Shown: piece by piece, positions 32,943 to 43,539 of the stretch
Position numbering within the stretch: the stretch's first letter is position 1
Layout of the letters: every line of letters begins with the position of its first letter
Assembly: GCA_010093685.1 (NCBI GenBank)
Contig: MU006220.1
Coordinates: forward strand, 1,671,360-1,735,359
Source: Ophiobolus disseminans
Taxonomy: Eukaryota > Ascomycota > Dothideomycetes > Pleosporales > Phaeosphaeriaceae
Reading direction: 5' to 3'
DNA: 64,000 bases
Notes under the pieces: generated by a model
Seen by the model: only the letters and a program-made list of their open reading frames with translations
Databases searched by the model: none
Told to the model about the DNA's origin: nothing
Made by a program: the position numbers and the translations under genes

Positions 32943-33488
32943 ATGTCTGCAGTCTCTGAGTTTATATTCAAGCCTCCACCGATCGTTGAATGCATAGCAC
33001 GAGCCCGTTGCCTCGGCATAGGAAAAAAGATCCATCACCCGGACAAGTGCTGTGTCAGCTGCTTGAAGCGGCACGATCCTCAGCAGCTTCGCGCATGGGC
33101 AAGCGGCAATACCTCTGCTCTATCACTTATTGGAGAAGAACTTGACCGAAAGGAAACATACAAAAGTAATATTGAAGCCCACGGTCGCTATTTGTGCGCA
33201 TTCGAGGACCCAACCTATCAGCACTGTCGGTGGCGAGAAAGCGATCTGAACCTGCGAGGAACTCGACTAGATTGTACTACGGTGCGGAGGAAGGGACAAG
33301 CCTGTGAACGGTGCTGGAAGGGATATCTTCGTAAGATAGGTATCGTACAATACTTCACGCCAACAGGGCTATGTCATGAGGAGTCGGACAAGGCTGTGAC
33401 GCGGGGGGAAGACACGGCAGAGGACACAGCGGAGGGAACGCAAAGAGGGGATGATGACGTGGAAGGTTATAATCTTGTGTCCTACTGA
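32943..33488 (+). CDS. Cys/Arg module protein, copy 1
   Basis: Single exon, 181 residues, ATG at 32943. Seen in order: a CX5C followed by CCVSC motif in the first 40 residues, YLCAFEDPTY near residue 82, then DCTTVRRKGQACERC near residue 110. The next gene has the same layout, and its module recurs a third time. The tail is acidic (EDTAEDTAEG). No known domain is recognised; paired Cys suggest zinc binding. It could be the 5' part of one spliced gene with the next frame, since only 94 bases separate the stop and the next ATG. A frame open from 33516 with an AG acceptor at about 33524 would allow this. Confidence 0.55.
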   Translation: MSAVSEFIFKPPPIVECIARARCLGIGKKIHHPDKCCVSCLKRHDPQQLRAWASGNTSALSLIGEELDRKETYKSNIEAHGRYLCAFEDPTYQHCRWRESDLNLRGTRLDCTTVRRKGQACERCWKGYLRKIGIVQYFTPTGLCHEESDKAVTRGEDTAEDTAEGTQRGDDDVEGYNLVSY

Positions 33489-33581
33489 GACCTGAGAGAA
33501 TAGTCAGGTAGCTGATCGTGTCAGCTCAGCTCGTACAGGCGTGGAAGTGGAAAGTTGTCGCCGGATCAACGGAGGTTGCGG

Positions 33582-34253
33582 ATGATGCTAGCACCGCCAC
33601 CACGACCTCACTGCGCCTTTGGAACAGCCTGCGATTCGAAACTAGGGGGCCAAGTCAAGGGACCCAGTATTTGTTCTTGGTGCAAGAATATGAGCTTCCA
33701 AGCACTATACTCTCAAGCGGATGCGAATGCTGACGGCCGGCAATTGAAGCGTCTCATCGATGGCTATATGCATCAGCTTGAGCAAGACTCCGACGAGCGC
33801 ATACGCAAAGGATGGTCATACCTTTGCGCGTGCAAAGACCCCGAATACAGCTTCCAGACCTGGCGCCGCGACTTCAACCCTCACGACTCACGAGTCTGCG
33901 GCACCGTTCGGCATCGAGGGCAGCTATGTGCACGATGCTACACGAAGGCGCAAGAGCAGGGCTGCAATTGGCTCGAAGAATGCGATGGCGACAGGCTTGG
34001 GTTTCCCTGCGTGTTTGAGGATGCACGCTTGAGGAGACCTACCGACATCAATTGGAAGATGGGTCCCATGGATGAGCAAGGATACCCGGACCCAAACTGG
34101 GAGAAGGATATAAGGAGACATGAAAGGTGTGGAAGAGCGCGTCGCCGATACCAGTTATGTCAGAGTTGCTTCAACAGGACGTGTGAAATACGAGGATTTG
34201 GCAGATTCTTCGATACCGAATGGGGAACGTTGCATGAGGGGTTCCGTGGATGA
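33582..34253 (+). CDS. Cys/Arg module protein, copy 2
   Basis: Single exon, 223 residues from ATG at 33582 (MMLAPPPRPHC). Paralogous to the gene before it: HCAFGTAC with SICSWCK matches its N-terminal Cys pattern, and YLCACKDPEYSFQTWRRDF plus VCGTVRHRGQLCARC matches its central block. A further unit follows: FPCVFEDARLRRPTD and RCGRARRRYQLCQSC. The shared signature is C-x3-R-x-[KR]-x-Q-x-C-x2-C preceded by [YF]-x-C-[AV]-x-[EK]-D. Unknown function. It may be a separate gene or part of one transcript with the preceding frame. Confidence 0.55.
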   Translation: MMLAPPPRPHCAFGTACDSKLGGQVKGPSICSWCKNMSFQALYSQADANADGRQLKRLIDGYMHQLEQDSDERIRKGWSYLCACKDPEYSFQTWRRDFNPHDSRVCGTVRHRGQLCARCYTKAQEQGCNWLEECDGDRLGFPCVFEDARLRRPTDINWKMGPMDEQGYPDPNWEKDIRRHERCGRARRRYQLCQSCFNRTCEIRGFGRFFDTEWGTLHEGFRG

Positions 34254-34434
34254 AATGAGTGGCATACTACCCTGCACCATTCTCCACGGTCAATCTGAAA
34301 GGCTACAGGTCGTCATCATCCGACGATATCTGTCGCTCCGGCGCCTCATCACTCATACGCCGAGCCATCCACGATAGTTCGACAACATAGTAGGAGGACA
34401 TTTGCTCTCAAAGAACATACTACCAATACGGTGC

Positions 34435-35843
34435 TTAACATCCATGAAGTCTCTCAAATTCTGTCTCTCCCTCATACGGTTGAAGATAGTTATCTTCCTT
34501 CCACTCCAACCCACCTTCCACGACTCCGAAGTTGAACGCAACACGACTCTTTTCGCTCCGGTTCGCAGCACTAGTATGCATGAGGTTGCCATGCATGAGC
34601 ACCAACGTCCCAGCCTCGACCTCCAACTCCTTGTACACGAAGTCTCCTTTGTCATTTTTCTCGGGCGTCGGGGCATCGGCGGACACACCATGGATGTCAG
34701 CGAAAATTGGCTCTTTCAACGCTTCGAACTCTGGCATTCCCTTCTCGTCTCCACGGCACCGTCTAATAATCGGCGCGACTCTATGACTTCCTGGTACAAC
34801 AGCCAGGCAACCATTGTTTGCGTCAGCATCCTCAAGCGCATACCAGAACGTCGTGCAGCTCGGAGGGTCCGTAAAACTCGTGCATCCATCTTGGTGCGGT
34901 ACGACTCTTCTACCAACTTCGGCCGCTTTCACAACCACCAGACTCTGGACTACGCGTGGGTCGGTGTATCCTAAAGACTTGGCGATCTCCGTGTGTTGTG
35001 CGCTCATGATGGCGCGGCGAAAAGGCGGAAGTACGCGATGTACGCCGCAGCCTAAGCGTTGGATGTGTTGAAGAGGCCTAGTGTTGGATTGAAAGGCACC
35101 TACACGTGGCGAAATTAGTACACGAAGATTATACAAGAGTTTTAGCGGAACATACGCTCCGTTAACGCTGCTATGACGCGTCCATTTGGGTTTACACAGC
35201 CCTTCTCCCATTTACTGAACTCCTGTCTCTTCGCACCTGGACCACCCGTTGCTATCGCCTCTGCGCTCTCATGCACGCATTGAAGTAATTCTGCTATTTT
35301 GTTTTTGGGCAGCATCTCGGGAACGACAAGGTAGCCGTCATCCTTCCAGAACTGCACCTGCTCATCGTCAAGCACGAAAGGTTGTGGAGCGCCACGCATC
35401 TTTAACACTGGAGGCATGGCCGTCTCTTCAGGGCCTATGACCTCCATTACAGCGAGCCGCGCGTCGAGTGTGTCAGGAACAGGTTCTATAAGAGACGGCT
35501 GGGGACTGAGATTTTGGTTTTGATTGATGAGCAATAAGGTGAGGAGCAGAGGACCGCCGTCATCACTTGCCTTGATTTCACCGAGTGCGAGGACCTCGTG
35601 AACTGCGAATCGTACATCCAGCGTATCTGCAACGGGAGTAGGTGCGGGCTGTTTGGCGGCATTGGCGTTGTTGTTGTTGTTGCCCATCAGCAGCGCGAGG
35701 AGGAGAGGGCCATCCGATCCTTCTTTTGGCAATGTAAGAAGCGGCAGAGTCGTTTCCATACAACCTCTAGGCGTAATGGTGCTCGAGGCTGTGTTCAAAT
35801 CTGTGGATGTTTCCGCGTCCGTGGATATGGATGCCGTGGTCAT
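34435..35843 (-). CDS. phytanoyl-CoA dioxygenase (PhyH) family protein
   Basis: Two exons: 35843-35156 and 35099-34435, 56-bp intron, 450 residues. The catalytic domain covers about residue 160 onward: DDEQVQFWKDDGYLVVPEML opens it, VVPHQDGC gives the His-X-Asp iron-binding pair, GCLAVVPGSH follows, and LMHGNLMHTSAANRSEKSR provides the distal His and the 2-oxoglutarate-binding Arg. It is an Fe(II)/2-oxoglutarate oxygenase, most often cytosolic or peroxisomal in fungi; substrate unknown. The first 150 residues are not part of the usual domain and contain a tandem duplication (GPLLLALLMG ... DTLDVRFAVHEV and GPLLLTLLLI ... DTLDARLAVMEV). The start is uncertain: the reading frame is open upstream of 35843. 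Confidence 0.85.
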
Positions 35844-36386
35844 CGTTGAGTTCAAATCGGCCGGATTCACCCTGGTATGATTTGAATTTGAATGTGCTGG
35901 GAGGGTCTCTTTCTGGACGTCGATGTAAATGGAACCTCAATAATTTATATAACAACTCTGCCTCCACTACTCTGATCGCACGGCTATTGCGCGAAATCAA
36001 GTTCCCAGATGACGTTCTAGCATGCACGCTTGATTGGTGTGATGCAGCTACATCCTTCGCTTCTCAACGGCGCGAACGGTAGATATCGTACATTGCTTTT
36101 TCCCCGCCTTATGCCGGCCTAATCGTATCAAAGCTACGCATATGCTCCACCATTATCTAGATCGTACGCGTACCCTGTTTCTATGGGGCTCACCTACCAA
36201 TTACCATGCGCCACATCTGCTTGCGAGACATGCCGCACAGCAGACCAAGCGCTGCGATATGCACGATGAACACCTGATCGAGATCCTTCCCGCGTGGTGA
36301 TTGTAGGTCAAGATCATGAAGAACACTAGATAGGTCATATATCTTCAGCCAGACTATCAACGGTAAAGCCTGCTCAATCACACATC
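35844..36386. other. intergenic
   Basis: About 540 bases between the divergent PhyH-type and SnoaL-like genes, so both promoters should be here. It may also hold an unseen upstream exon of the PhyH gene. Confidence 0.4.
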
Positions 36387-36894
36387 ATGCCTCCCAAACA
36401 CGCTGGCGACCGACACGCTGCTCACATCCAGCGGTGCGACCATGCAGACCATGATCTGATCGTCGAGCGGCTAGAAGAATACATCAAAGCGTATCGTACC
36501 GGCAAACCCGACGCCATGATGCAATTCTACCACCCCGAAAACTTTGTCTACTCCGACTTTAGTACGCCCCAACCTATACCATAGCGGCCCATCTAACTCC
36601 AGCACAGCCGCCGACCGCCAAGGCATGGGCCTCAAAGACGTGAAGGAAACGTACAAAAAGACCTTCACGCAGTTCCACGACCTAGAAATTAAGACAATGT
36701 CTGTCCATGGCCACAAAAACTTCACTGCGTGGGAATGGGAGATTACTTGCAAGCCGGGTATTGATTACGAGACGGGCGCGAAGATCGCGAAGGAGGATGC
36801 GACGCTGAAGAAGTTGGTGGGGTGTACGTTGATGTGGTGGGAGGAGGGGAAGATTGTGAGGAATCATGATTATGTACAAACGAAGGATGTGTGA
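36387..36894 (+). CDS. SnoaL-like (NTF2 fold) small protein
   Basis: Two exons: 36387-36561 and 36608-36894, with a 46-bp intron using CAGCACAG as acceptor, 153 residues. The body shows EYIKAYRTGKPDAMMQFYHPENFVYSDF, split here by the intron; then RQGMGLKDVKETYKKTF, a strand WEWEIT and CTLMWWEEGKI with VRNHDYV at the end. This is the order of the SnoaL-like/NTF2-like cone fold. Such proteins are small isomerases, hydrolases or ligand binders; the function is not defined by sequence. Alternative acceptor CTCCAG would break the frame. Confidence 0.7.
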
Positions 36895-37050
36895 AGTCAT
36901 GAAGCTCAATACTGAAGAGTAACCCACATCCTGTCCAAGCGCATGTTCGTTGGCTCGCTGATGTTGCAAATCGCCCGGAATTGAAAGAATATCCGGAAAC
37001 CAATTGCGCGACGACTCCACCTCGGTATGAGTAGACAGCTCTACGAAGTA

Positions 37051-39992
37051 CTATGCGCATAGATTGAGTCGCCGGCATAGTCGCTTAAGAGTGTTTTGTG
37101 ACCTCTTGGACACTTCCGGACGAACGGATTCTGGCGCAATCGGCTTGTTCTCTGGTTGCTGTGGGTAGACTTGCTCGAATACACCGACTCCCAACTTGTG
37201 CCATTCTTCTTCTTTTGCTCCCTTCGAAACAAGTAATCGTATTAATTCTTCGAGTTTGGCCACGACGATTGGGTTTAAGTTGCTCTTCTGACTGTCGTAT
37301 CTTGACGTCAACATCCGGAGAACGCTCCTCTGGATTACTTTGGGGTTATCACCATCGATTTCTTCGTGCTCATCAACTCTCGCATTTGGATCAGCACCAT
37401 GACGAACAAAGTGCTGGAGGGCAACTAGCCAATTGTCTCCTGACCCCACAACTCTGGCTAGGATGTTTTGCCATAAGCTTGTGTTCCGGTTTCCCCATAC
37501 TTGATTTGGATTTGATTCGTGGCTGAGGAGCAAGGCCACGATATCCACCCATATCCCTATGGACGCCGGTCTTAAGTCCATACTCGTGTAGGAATGCGTA
37601 CTCGAGTAGAGGTGGAACTTGTTCGATCAAAGCCTTATCTCTTCGTTCCTCAAGCTTGATCTCAAGGTAAACATTGAACCGGTAAATAACGGCTATCACC
37701 AGAATCTCCTTATACTGGGGCTCACCATCAATTGAATTCGAATGAACTTCCTCTGAAGACAAGGTGTACTTGTTCGCAAATTCGCCCCACACGATCTTGA
37801 CCGTTCCCAATGGTCGCATTTGCAAGAATCGAAGGGACATGAGCTCATCCAGTAAGAGCACAGGGTATGATGGTTTATCCTGCGATTCAAAAGTCGCAGA
37901 GAGTCTCGTAGCGAAATTCAGGAGTTCCCCTACTGCGCAGGTATGCCATTGATCCAATTGCCGGAGCGAAAACTTTACTTCCATTATCCTGGTTCCTAGT
38001 AGGGCTCAAGCGGAATCAAATTTTGTTCCACGGGTGCACGACGTGATGCCAGACCAGATATTTTTTTTAGCAAGGAAATCCGCTACGGTTCTGTGGAGAT
38101 AATCCACGACGAAAACTCCACGGAACATGGGACAGTTATAGGTACCGGTATGTGTTCGAACTTCCAGCAATCTAGCACAATGGCTTCTAAGTCTCCCGCC
38201 ATCTCCTCGGTGATTCTGGATGCTTCACTCCGCGTCATCGGAGCAAGATTCGCCTGGACAACCACGTCTTCATCGAATTCTGCAAAATATAGGGTTACTG
38301 CGGTCAGAGGTATTTCCTCGTCGAGACGGACATAGTGAGCAACAAGTGGAAGAGTCGAGAAGACCGAACACAATAAAGGGTCGGTATCTTGAGTAGCATA
38401 TGTTCAAACAAGTTTTCCAGGTCTTTTGGTAGCAGACGTAATCGACTATGCAGATCCTGGATTGTATCGTAATCCTGTAGCCCTTCAGTTAGCGAACTAA
38501 CAACCAAATTCACCCACAGAAAGACACCTGAAGCGAAATCCACGATGCCGTTCACCAAAACCCTGACAATATCGGCGTAGTGTACAGAGAGGTCTTTGAT
38601 GCGGGCTGACCGAGCATCCCCGCATCAGAGGTGATATCATTCTCTGTTAGCTGATGGAGTTTGAGTGTAGGGTGCGTTCGAAAGGAGACTCAAAAGGCGA
38701 AAGCGGTCTGCTAGAGAGCAGTGCTTTGACTTTGAGCGATTCTGTGACACCCAGGAATAGCTCTACCAGTTCAGACTGCATCGAACTCATCAAGCCCATC
38801 GATGAGTAGCGCAACCTTGAGCGAGTCGTCGTCGAGAGAGGCCGTGAAATGCTTGAAGGCCCGCCGTACATCATGAAAGGTGGGGAACTCGGTCCATTTC
38901 GCACTTGGCAAGTATCGCTCCGGAAAAAAAATAGGTCCCAGGGATGGCTTTTGACAAAGAGCTTGATAGAGCAATGATCGAAACAGGCTCTTCTGTGATT
39001 TCTGAGATTCAGAACCAGCATTCCAAAAATAGAAGCTGAGCGTAAGTAGCTGTGCATTCCCGGCCCACGATTGAAGTGCGTCATGTAGCCGCACATCTTG
39101 GTGGAGATACTTCATGAGAGTTGACTTTCCAGATCCAGCTTTGCCGCTAACCGAATAGATGGCTTGTCCGTGACAGAGCCAGTTGTGGAGACTCGGCCAT
39201 CCTTGAGTGGGTCTCTCTTTGACCTGCAACGCCCAGTCGAATGTCTTTGCATGCGCTGTCACGATATCGTCGAAGCGATCGTGCTGCTGGTGATAGCCGA
39301 GCGCAGACTTGATCCTATCCAAAATGACCTCGGGCTTCACGTCGGGCATCGGGATGCAGAAGATGGCGTTCATGACGTCGTCATCGTGGCGCTGCGCCGC
39401 TGATGTGTCACTTGCCGAAATATGGTCTTTGACCTCGTTCTTGTTTTGTAACGCTACGCCGAGCAATTACACAGTTGATGCATCGAGGCTTCTCAGAATC
39501 GCCTCAGTAATGTGCTGCTGCACATGGGAGCGCAGTTGTTTTTGGATGGTATCTAACCGATTCTTGGTCTCCGCGACGTATTTGCTGTTCCAGGATGCCT
39601 TGATGGCTTGTATGAAGCTTTGGCAAGTCGAAGCATCTCCATCATGTCGCAATGAAGACAGGATGCCGAGCAGCTCCTGCGCAATATTCTCGCATTCGAT
39701 GACAAGAACATCAAAGCTCTGTATATCTTAGTTAGATGTTTATATTCACGAGGAGGTGTTCACGCGCCTCCTCGTCTTCCTTGATGGGACATCGAGCGTT
39801 CGAATCATGTCTAGACCATGACTTGGCTCGATCATTCAGTTTCACTAGATCCTTCACAACGGTTTCGAGCTCCGAGTTCTGTGTGGTTGAGCCATCCTGG
39901 CATATCTCGTAGCTAGTAGACCGCAGTTTCTTGCTGACGTCGATAATTTGAATGACGTTGGCGGCAAGGCCGAACGCTGCGATGGCTTCCAT
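37051..39992 (-). pseudogene. NACHT-type NLR gene, decayed
   Basis: The remains of one gene read from 39992 downward. Start MEAIAAFGLAANVIQIIDVSKKL is the usual N-terminal domain of fungal NLR-like proteins. Then a P-loop GKAGSGKSTL and Walker B LLIDGLDEFD (NACHT), the FLWVNLVV block, and a C-terminal region with ankyrin-like LLLSHE...NPNQ. Lesions seen: an in-frame TAA near 39467-39469, a frameshift at about 38771 just after DEFDAV, further frame changes near 38700, 38330 and 37570. A 35-bp intron-like gap near 39750 is too short to trust. NLRs drive allorecognition or defence cell death; this copy is dead unless many errors are sequencing artefacts. Confidence 0.8.
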
Positions 39993-40620
39993 TGTTGTTC
40001 CAACGCAACCCAGCGGATCGCAAGGCGTTGGAGGGTAAGAAAATTGAGCGAGAGAATGCGCTCATCGCCATACCTGATTCTCTCAGCACCAGCTACAGAA
40101 GCTGCAAGCTGGATTGGGTAGGAGCTGCTTGTCGTGTCTCTGCGGTGCTTCGTGACGCTTCATACTTTGTTTGCATCGTCTCACGTCTGCATTTACTTGT
40201 CCCGCCGAACTCGGGCTTGATTATGTCGCAGCCTATCGATTGTCACATCTTTGGGAAATGAGGAGCTGCTGTGAGTCTTCGCAATGTTACCATGCAAAGC
40301 TTGTGCACACAGCTTGCAATCTGTGGGACGCACAGCAGAAGACGGTGGGGCTCTGCACTACATTGCTACTGTATGTACGATAGCATCTACAATGGGTATG
40401 TATCCACGACTGGATTTCAAGTACTTTAGATGTTGTGTTTGGGGCTGTCCCTGATGGTGGTGATGGTGGTTCACCGGAGCTGGTCGGCAACGGCGCATCC
40501 ATGTCGCGGGCCGAGACTGCAGGTTGCCCAAGCCTCAACCAAGTCCCTACGTCACTCCGAGATATCCGAACAACAACATGTTCACTGTCTGGCGCGCTCT
40601 GAATGCATGCGGCGTAGACG
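39993..40620. other. intergenic
   Basis: About 630 bases between the start of the NLR relic and a plus-strand gene. No supportable gene or repeat seen. Confidence 0.4.
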
Positions 40621-41415
40621 ATGAACACTGTTCCTGAACAGAGGAATCAAGATGGCGCGATAGCGCGACACGAGGCGCTCGCTGAATCTGCCACCACCGA
40701 CCCACTCCCCGCATCCTCGCCGCCGATACCCTCGTATGAGGCGGCAACAAACCTCTCGCCTCCAGCCATTTCGCCTTCAGTGGCACCAAATGTAGTGGCA
40801 GATGAGCTTCCCGACTATACCGTCGTGGATTCCAACCAGACCACCTTTATGATCTACGGCACGTTCATACACAATCCGAATGGACCTGCATACCACCTGT
40901 CATCACTCCTCGATGCGCACATCTCCAAACTGCGCATTAGGCGCCTACGAGCCGAAGACATTGCGTTGATCGAAGCCGGTAGAACACGGAATGTGGCTTT
41001 CGATAACTCTACGACTCTCTACGAGGCGCACGACCCGCCGTTCCTCGAGAACGAATACTACATCCAAAGCAGGGCGTCTGGCGGATGGCCAGGCACTCTC
41101 CAACTACGCTTTGGCTTCAGAAGGTGGCACATACGACGGGTCATGGAACAGGGTGTTGCACCCCAGGCCCTGCTGACTTGCGGGAAGACGGGCGGGCTGA
41201 AGAAGATGGTTATCGAGAGAAGGAACGAGATGGAGCCAAGTGAGTGGAAAGACACACAGGGTCGCGTGCTTGCTACCGATGTCTTGCGACTGGAGGGCGG
41301 TAAGATGCTGCCAACAATCGAGCTGAGTAAGGACTTGGATGAGATGTGGAGGGAGTTGTTGCTTACATTGTGGGTATCGAGACTGTGGGCTGGGTTTGGA
41401 GCTGGAGCAGGATGA
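40621..41415 (+). CDS. conserved fungal hypothetical protein
   Basis: Single exon, 264 residues, ATG at 40621. A Pro/Ser-rich leader (PLPASSPPIPSYEAAT) includes two PSYE/PDYT-like short motifs. The conserved part has MIYGTFIHNPNGPAYHLSSLL, a KLRIRRLRAEDI helix, TLYEAHDPPFLENEYYIQ, LRFGFRRWHI and a C-terminal LLLTLWVSRLWAGFG. This block pattern is a widespread uncharacterised ascomycete family. No catalytic motif is seen. PPxY-like motifs in the leader could recruit Rsp5-type ligases or arrestins, which is only inference. Confidence 0.75.
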   Translation: MNTVPEQRNQDGAIARHEALAESATTDPLPASSPPIPSYEAATNLSPPAISPSVAPNVVADELPDYTVVDSNQTTFMIYGTFIHNPNGPAYHLSSLLDAHISKLRIRRLRAEDIALIEAGRTRNVAFDNSTTLYEAHDPPFLENEYYIQSRASGGWPGTLQLRFGFRRWHIRRVMEQGVAPQALLTCGKTGGLKKMVIERRNEMEPSEWKDTQGRVLATDVLRLEGGKMLPTIELSKDLDEMWRELLLTLWVSRLWAGFGAGAG

Positions 41416-41963
41416 AGACACAAATTCACGATTTGAAGACTGATTTGCGACAAGGCAGTCGTCTCAAGCCATGCAATGAGTGACAATGGGGGATGCAAAG
41501 CCCAGAGCATTTGACGTATCGATGCACCTTGATCAAGTATAACACCAAGTAGCATATCACAAAACACCTCTGCGCGTGCGACTGTTTTCCTGCGCCACAG
41601 ATCTATCGATCGTGTGGCGGCTGTCAGCCGTGTAGCAGAAGCAATTTGATCGGCTTGGTAGCGGAGGCGCTCCGTCGCGACCTAATGGCACACTAATCAC
41701 CACCACAGGCACCATGACGTCGTCCGTCGATGCCCAAAGCAGCCGCGTGTACCAGACTTCAGGTCGCTACTGATGTGCCAGAACAGGATTCTGTATGCTC
41801 GCCATGACGAATCGAGTGGAGCGTTTCAAGAGTGAGGTGTGTCTTGTGAGCTATAAGAATCAGCTTTCCTCAAATTGCAGGGCATTTCTTCATCTTGACG
41901 ACTTCTGGCAGTACTATCTATACCTTGAGATTCTAAGCCCTCCACACAACACATACGATCAAC
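41416..41963. other. intergenic
   Basis: About 550 bases. No supportable gene. The 3' part should hold the promoter of the next gene. Confidence 0.4.
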
Positions 41964-42999
41964 ATGCCTCGCAACGGTGACGGATCTGGCGACAGCGGCC
42001 CATACGAGGCTCACGAAATTGTTCACGGCACCGATGGAGATGTATGTTGAAGTTGTTGACTCGAGAAGTGGCCAGGTGCTGACCCGATCAAGGAAACCCT
42101 CCAGCACACTAAACATGTTGCGCCTATGCCTAAGCTCGAGGAGGGTGGTGGTACGGTCCTCTTATTGCTTGCCTTGACCAGCTCCTGATATTAGATGCGT
42201 AGCTCTCCCAGGAATGAATGCCAGCGGTGGAGTAGCAGCTCCATTGAATGACGCGTCCGAAGAGTATCGAGTCAACGCGCCAAGGAATGAGCAGTTTGGT
42301 GAAGATGACGATTCCACCTCCAAGAGTGGTACTTCTGGATCTGTCAACAACAGGAGTGGAACCTCAATGTCTTCCCGCGCCAAAGGCACGACTGGCAGCG
42401 CTCAGCACACGAGCGGCGCACACCACACTGGCAGCTCTCAGCACACAAACAACACCCAGCAAGCTAGCAGCTCCCAACGTACTAGCAGCTTCCAGCATAC
42501 CAGTGCCAGCGTAACTTCTTCCTCCAAGGAGAGCTCTGGCCACAACACCCGTGGTTCCAACAAGGAGCACGAAGAGCACGATCTTGAGGACCCCATGCGC
42601 GAAACCGCTAAACGCTACGTCAACCTCGACGAGGCAGATGTGCAACATGCCGGCACCAGCAACAAGAGCAACGAAAGCGCTGAGCGATCAAGCCAGCGTG
42701 CTCCCCGTGACGTTGGCCCGAAGGAAGACATTGAGCAGTTGCATGGGAAGGCCAGCGCTGGAAAAGGAGATACCAAGAGTGAACAACGCGGTAATGAGAA
42801 GAGTGGAAACTATGGAACCAGTGAGCATGGGCAGCGCGGAAGTGAGAAGAGCGGACAGCATGGAAGCAATGGCAATGAGCAGCGAGGAGGCGAGAGAAGG
42901 GGTGAGCAAGGAAGTGGCAATGCTGTTGATGAAAATGGAGACGAGATTGACCCAATGAGGCACAATGCTGCGAAGTTTGTAAACATTGGCGAAGAGTAG
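41964..42999 (+). CDS. hydrophilic repeat protein with paired DPMR motifs
   Basis: Three exons: 41964-42041, 42093-42150 and 42203-42999; introns 51 and 52 bp, 310 residues. Start MPRNGDGSGDSGPYEAHEIV. Nearly all Gly, Ser, Thr, His, Gln, Glu and Lys, so it should be disordered and heat-soluble. The middle carries QHTSG-type repeats (AQHTSGAHHTGSSQHT), the C-terminal part EKSG.HG.-type repeats. A distinct motif occurs twice: DPMRETAKRYVNLDE and DPMRHNAAKFVNIGEE. This layout is hydrophilin-like, but the family is not one I recognise. The first exon is supported by a good donor (GTATGT) and CTGAC branch site. Confidence 0.6.
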
Positions 43000-43539
43000 A
43001 AGATAGGTTGGTCGACAAAATCGAGTCTCAGAGATGATGTCTTTCCACATTGGTCAATGATGGCGTTTTTGAGGTGATCGTGAACAAAACGCATGTCGTA
43101 TTGCGGCGCGGGTCCATGGGGCGATGAAAGGCGGGCAGCTCGCGGAGTGGGTGAGAGTGTGAGGGCTCCGCGCTTTGCCGAAACGGGCGACCTACGCAAA
43201 CGCTCCCATAGTCAACCGCGCGCGTCCAACTCCTGTCGCTCTTGCCTCACTCAGTTGCAGCTCATAATTCGCCCCGACCTTCTCACCATCTACCCGAACA
43301 CCTCACCGTACCACTGCTTTGCATCACCTGACCGCACAACTCAAGCTCGCGATGGACTGGCCATCGACTGTCACGGTTTGAGGTGTCTCCTGCCTCACCT
43401 GCAATTGCACCTTGCTTGTATGGTAGCGAGTTGCGACTACCTACATTGAACTAGCGCTGCCCACAGCCACACACCTATATATACAGTTTGTAGCTTCACT
43501 CAATACAACCTCAGTTCAATCTTTCAATTCTTCCTGTAT
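43000..43539. promoter_or_regulatory. intergenic with TATA-like box
   Basis: About 540 bases. CCTATATATACAG at about 43473-43485 lies some 55 bases before the ATG at 43540 and looks like a core promoter for the following DUF4238 gene. Otherwise nothing is seen. Confidence 0.4.
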
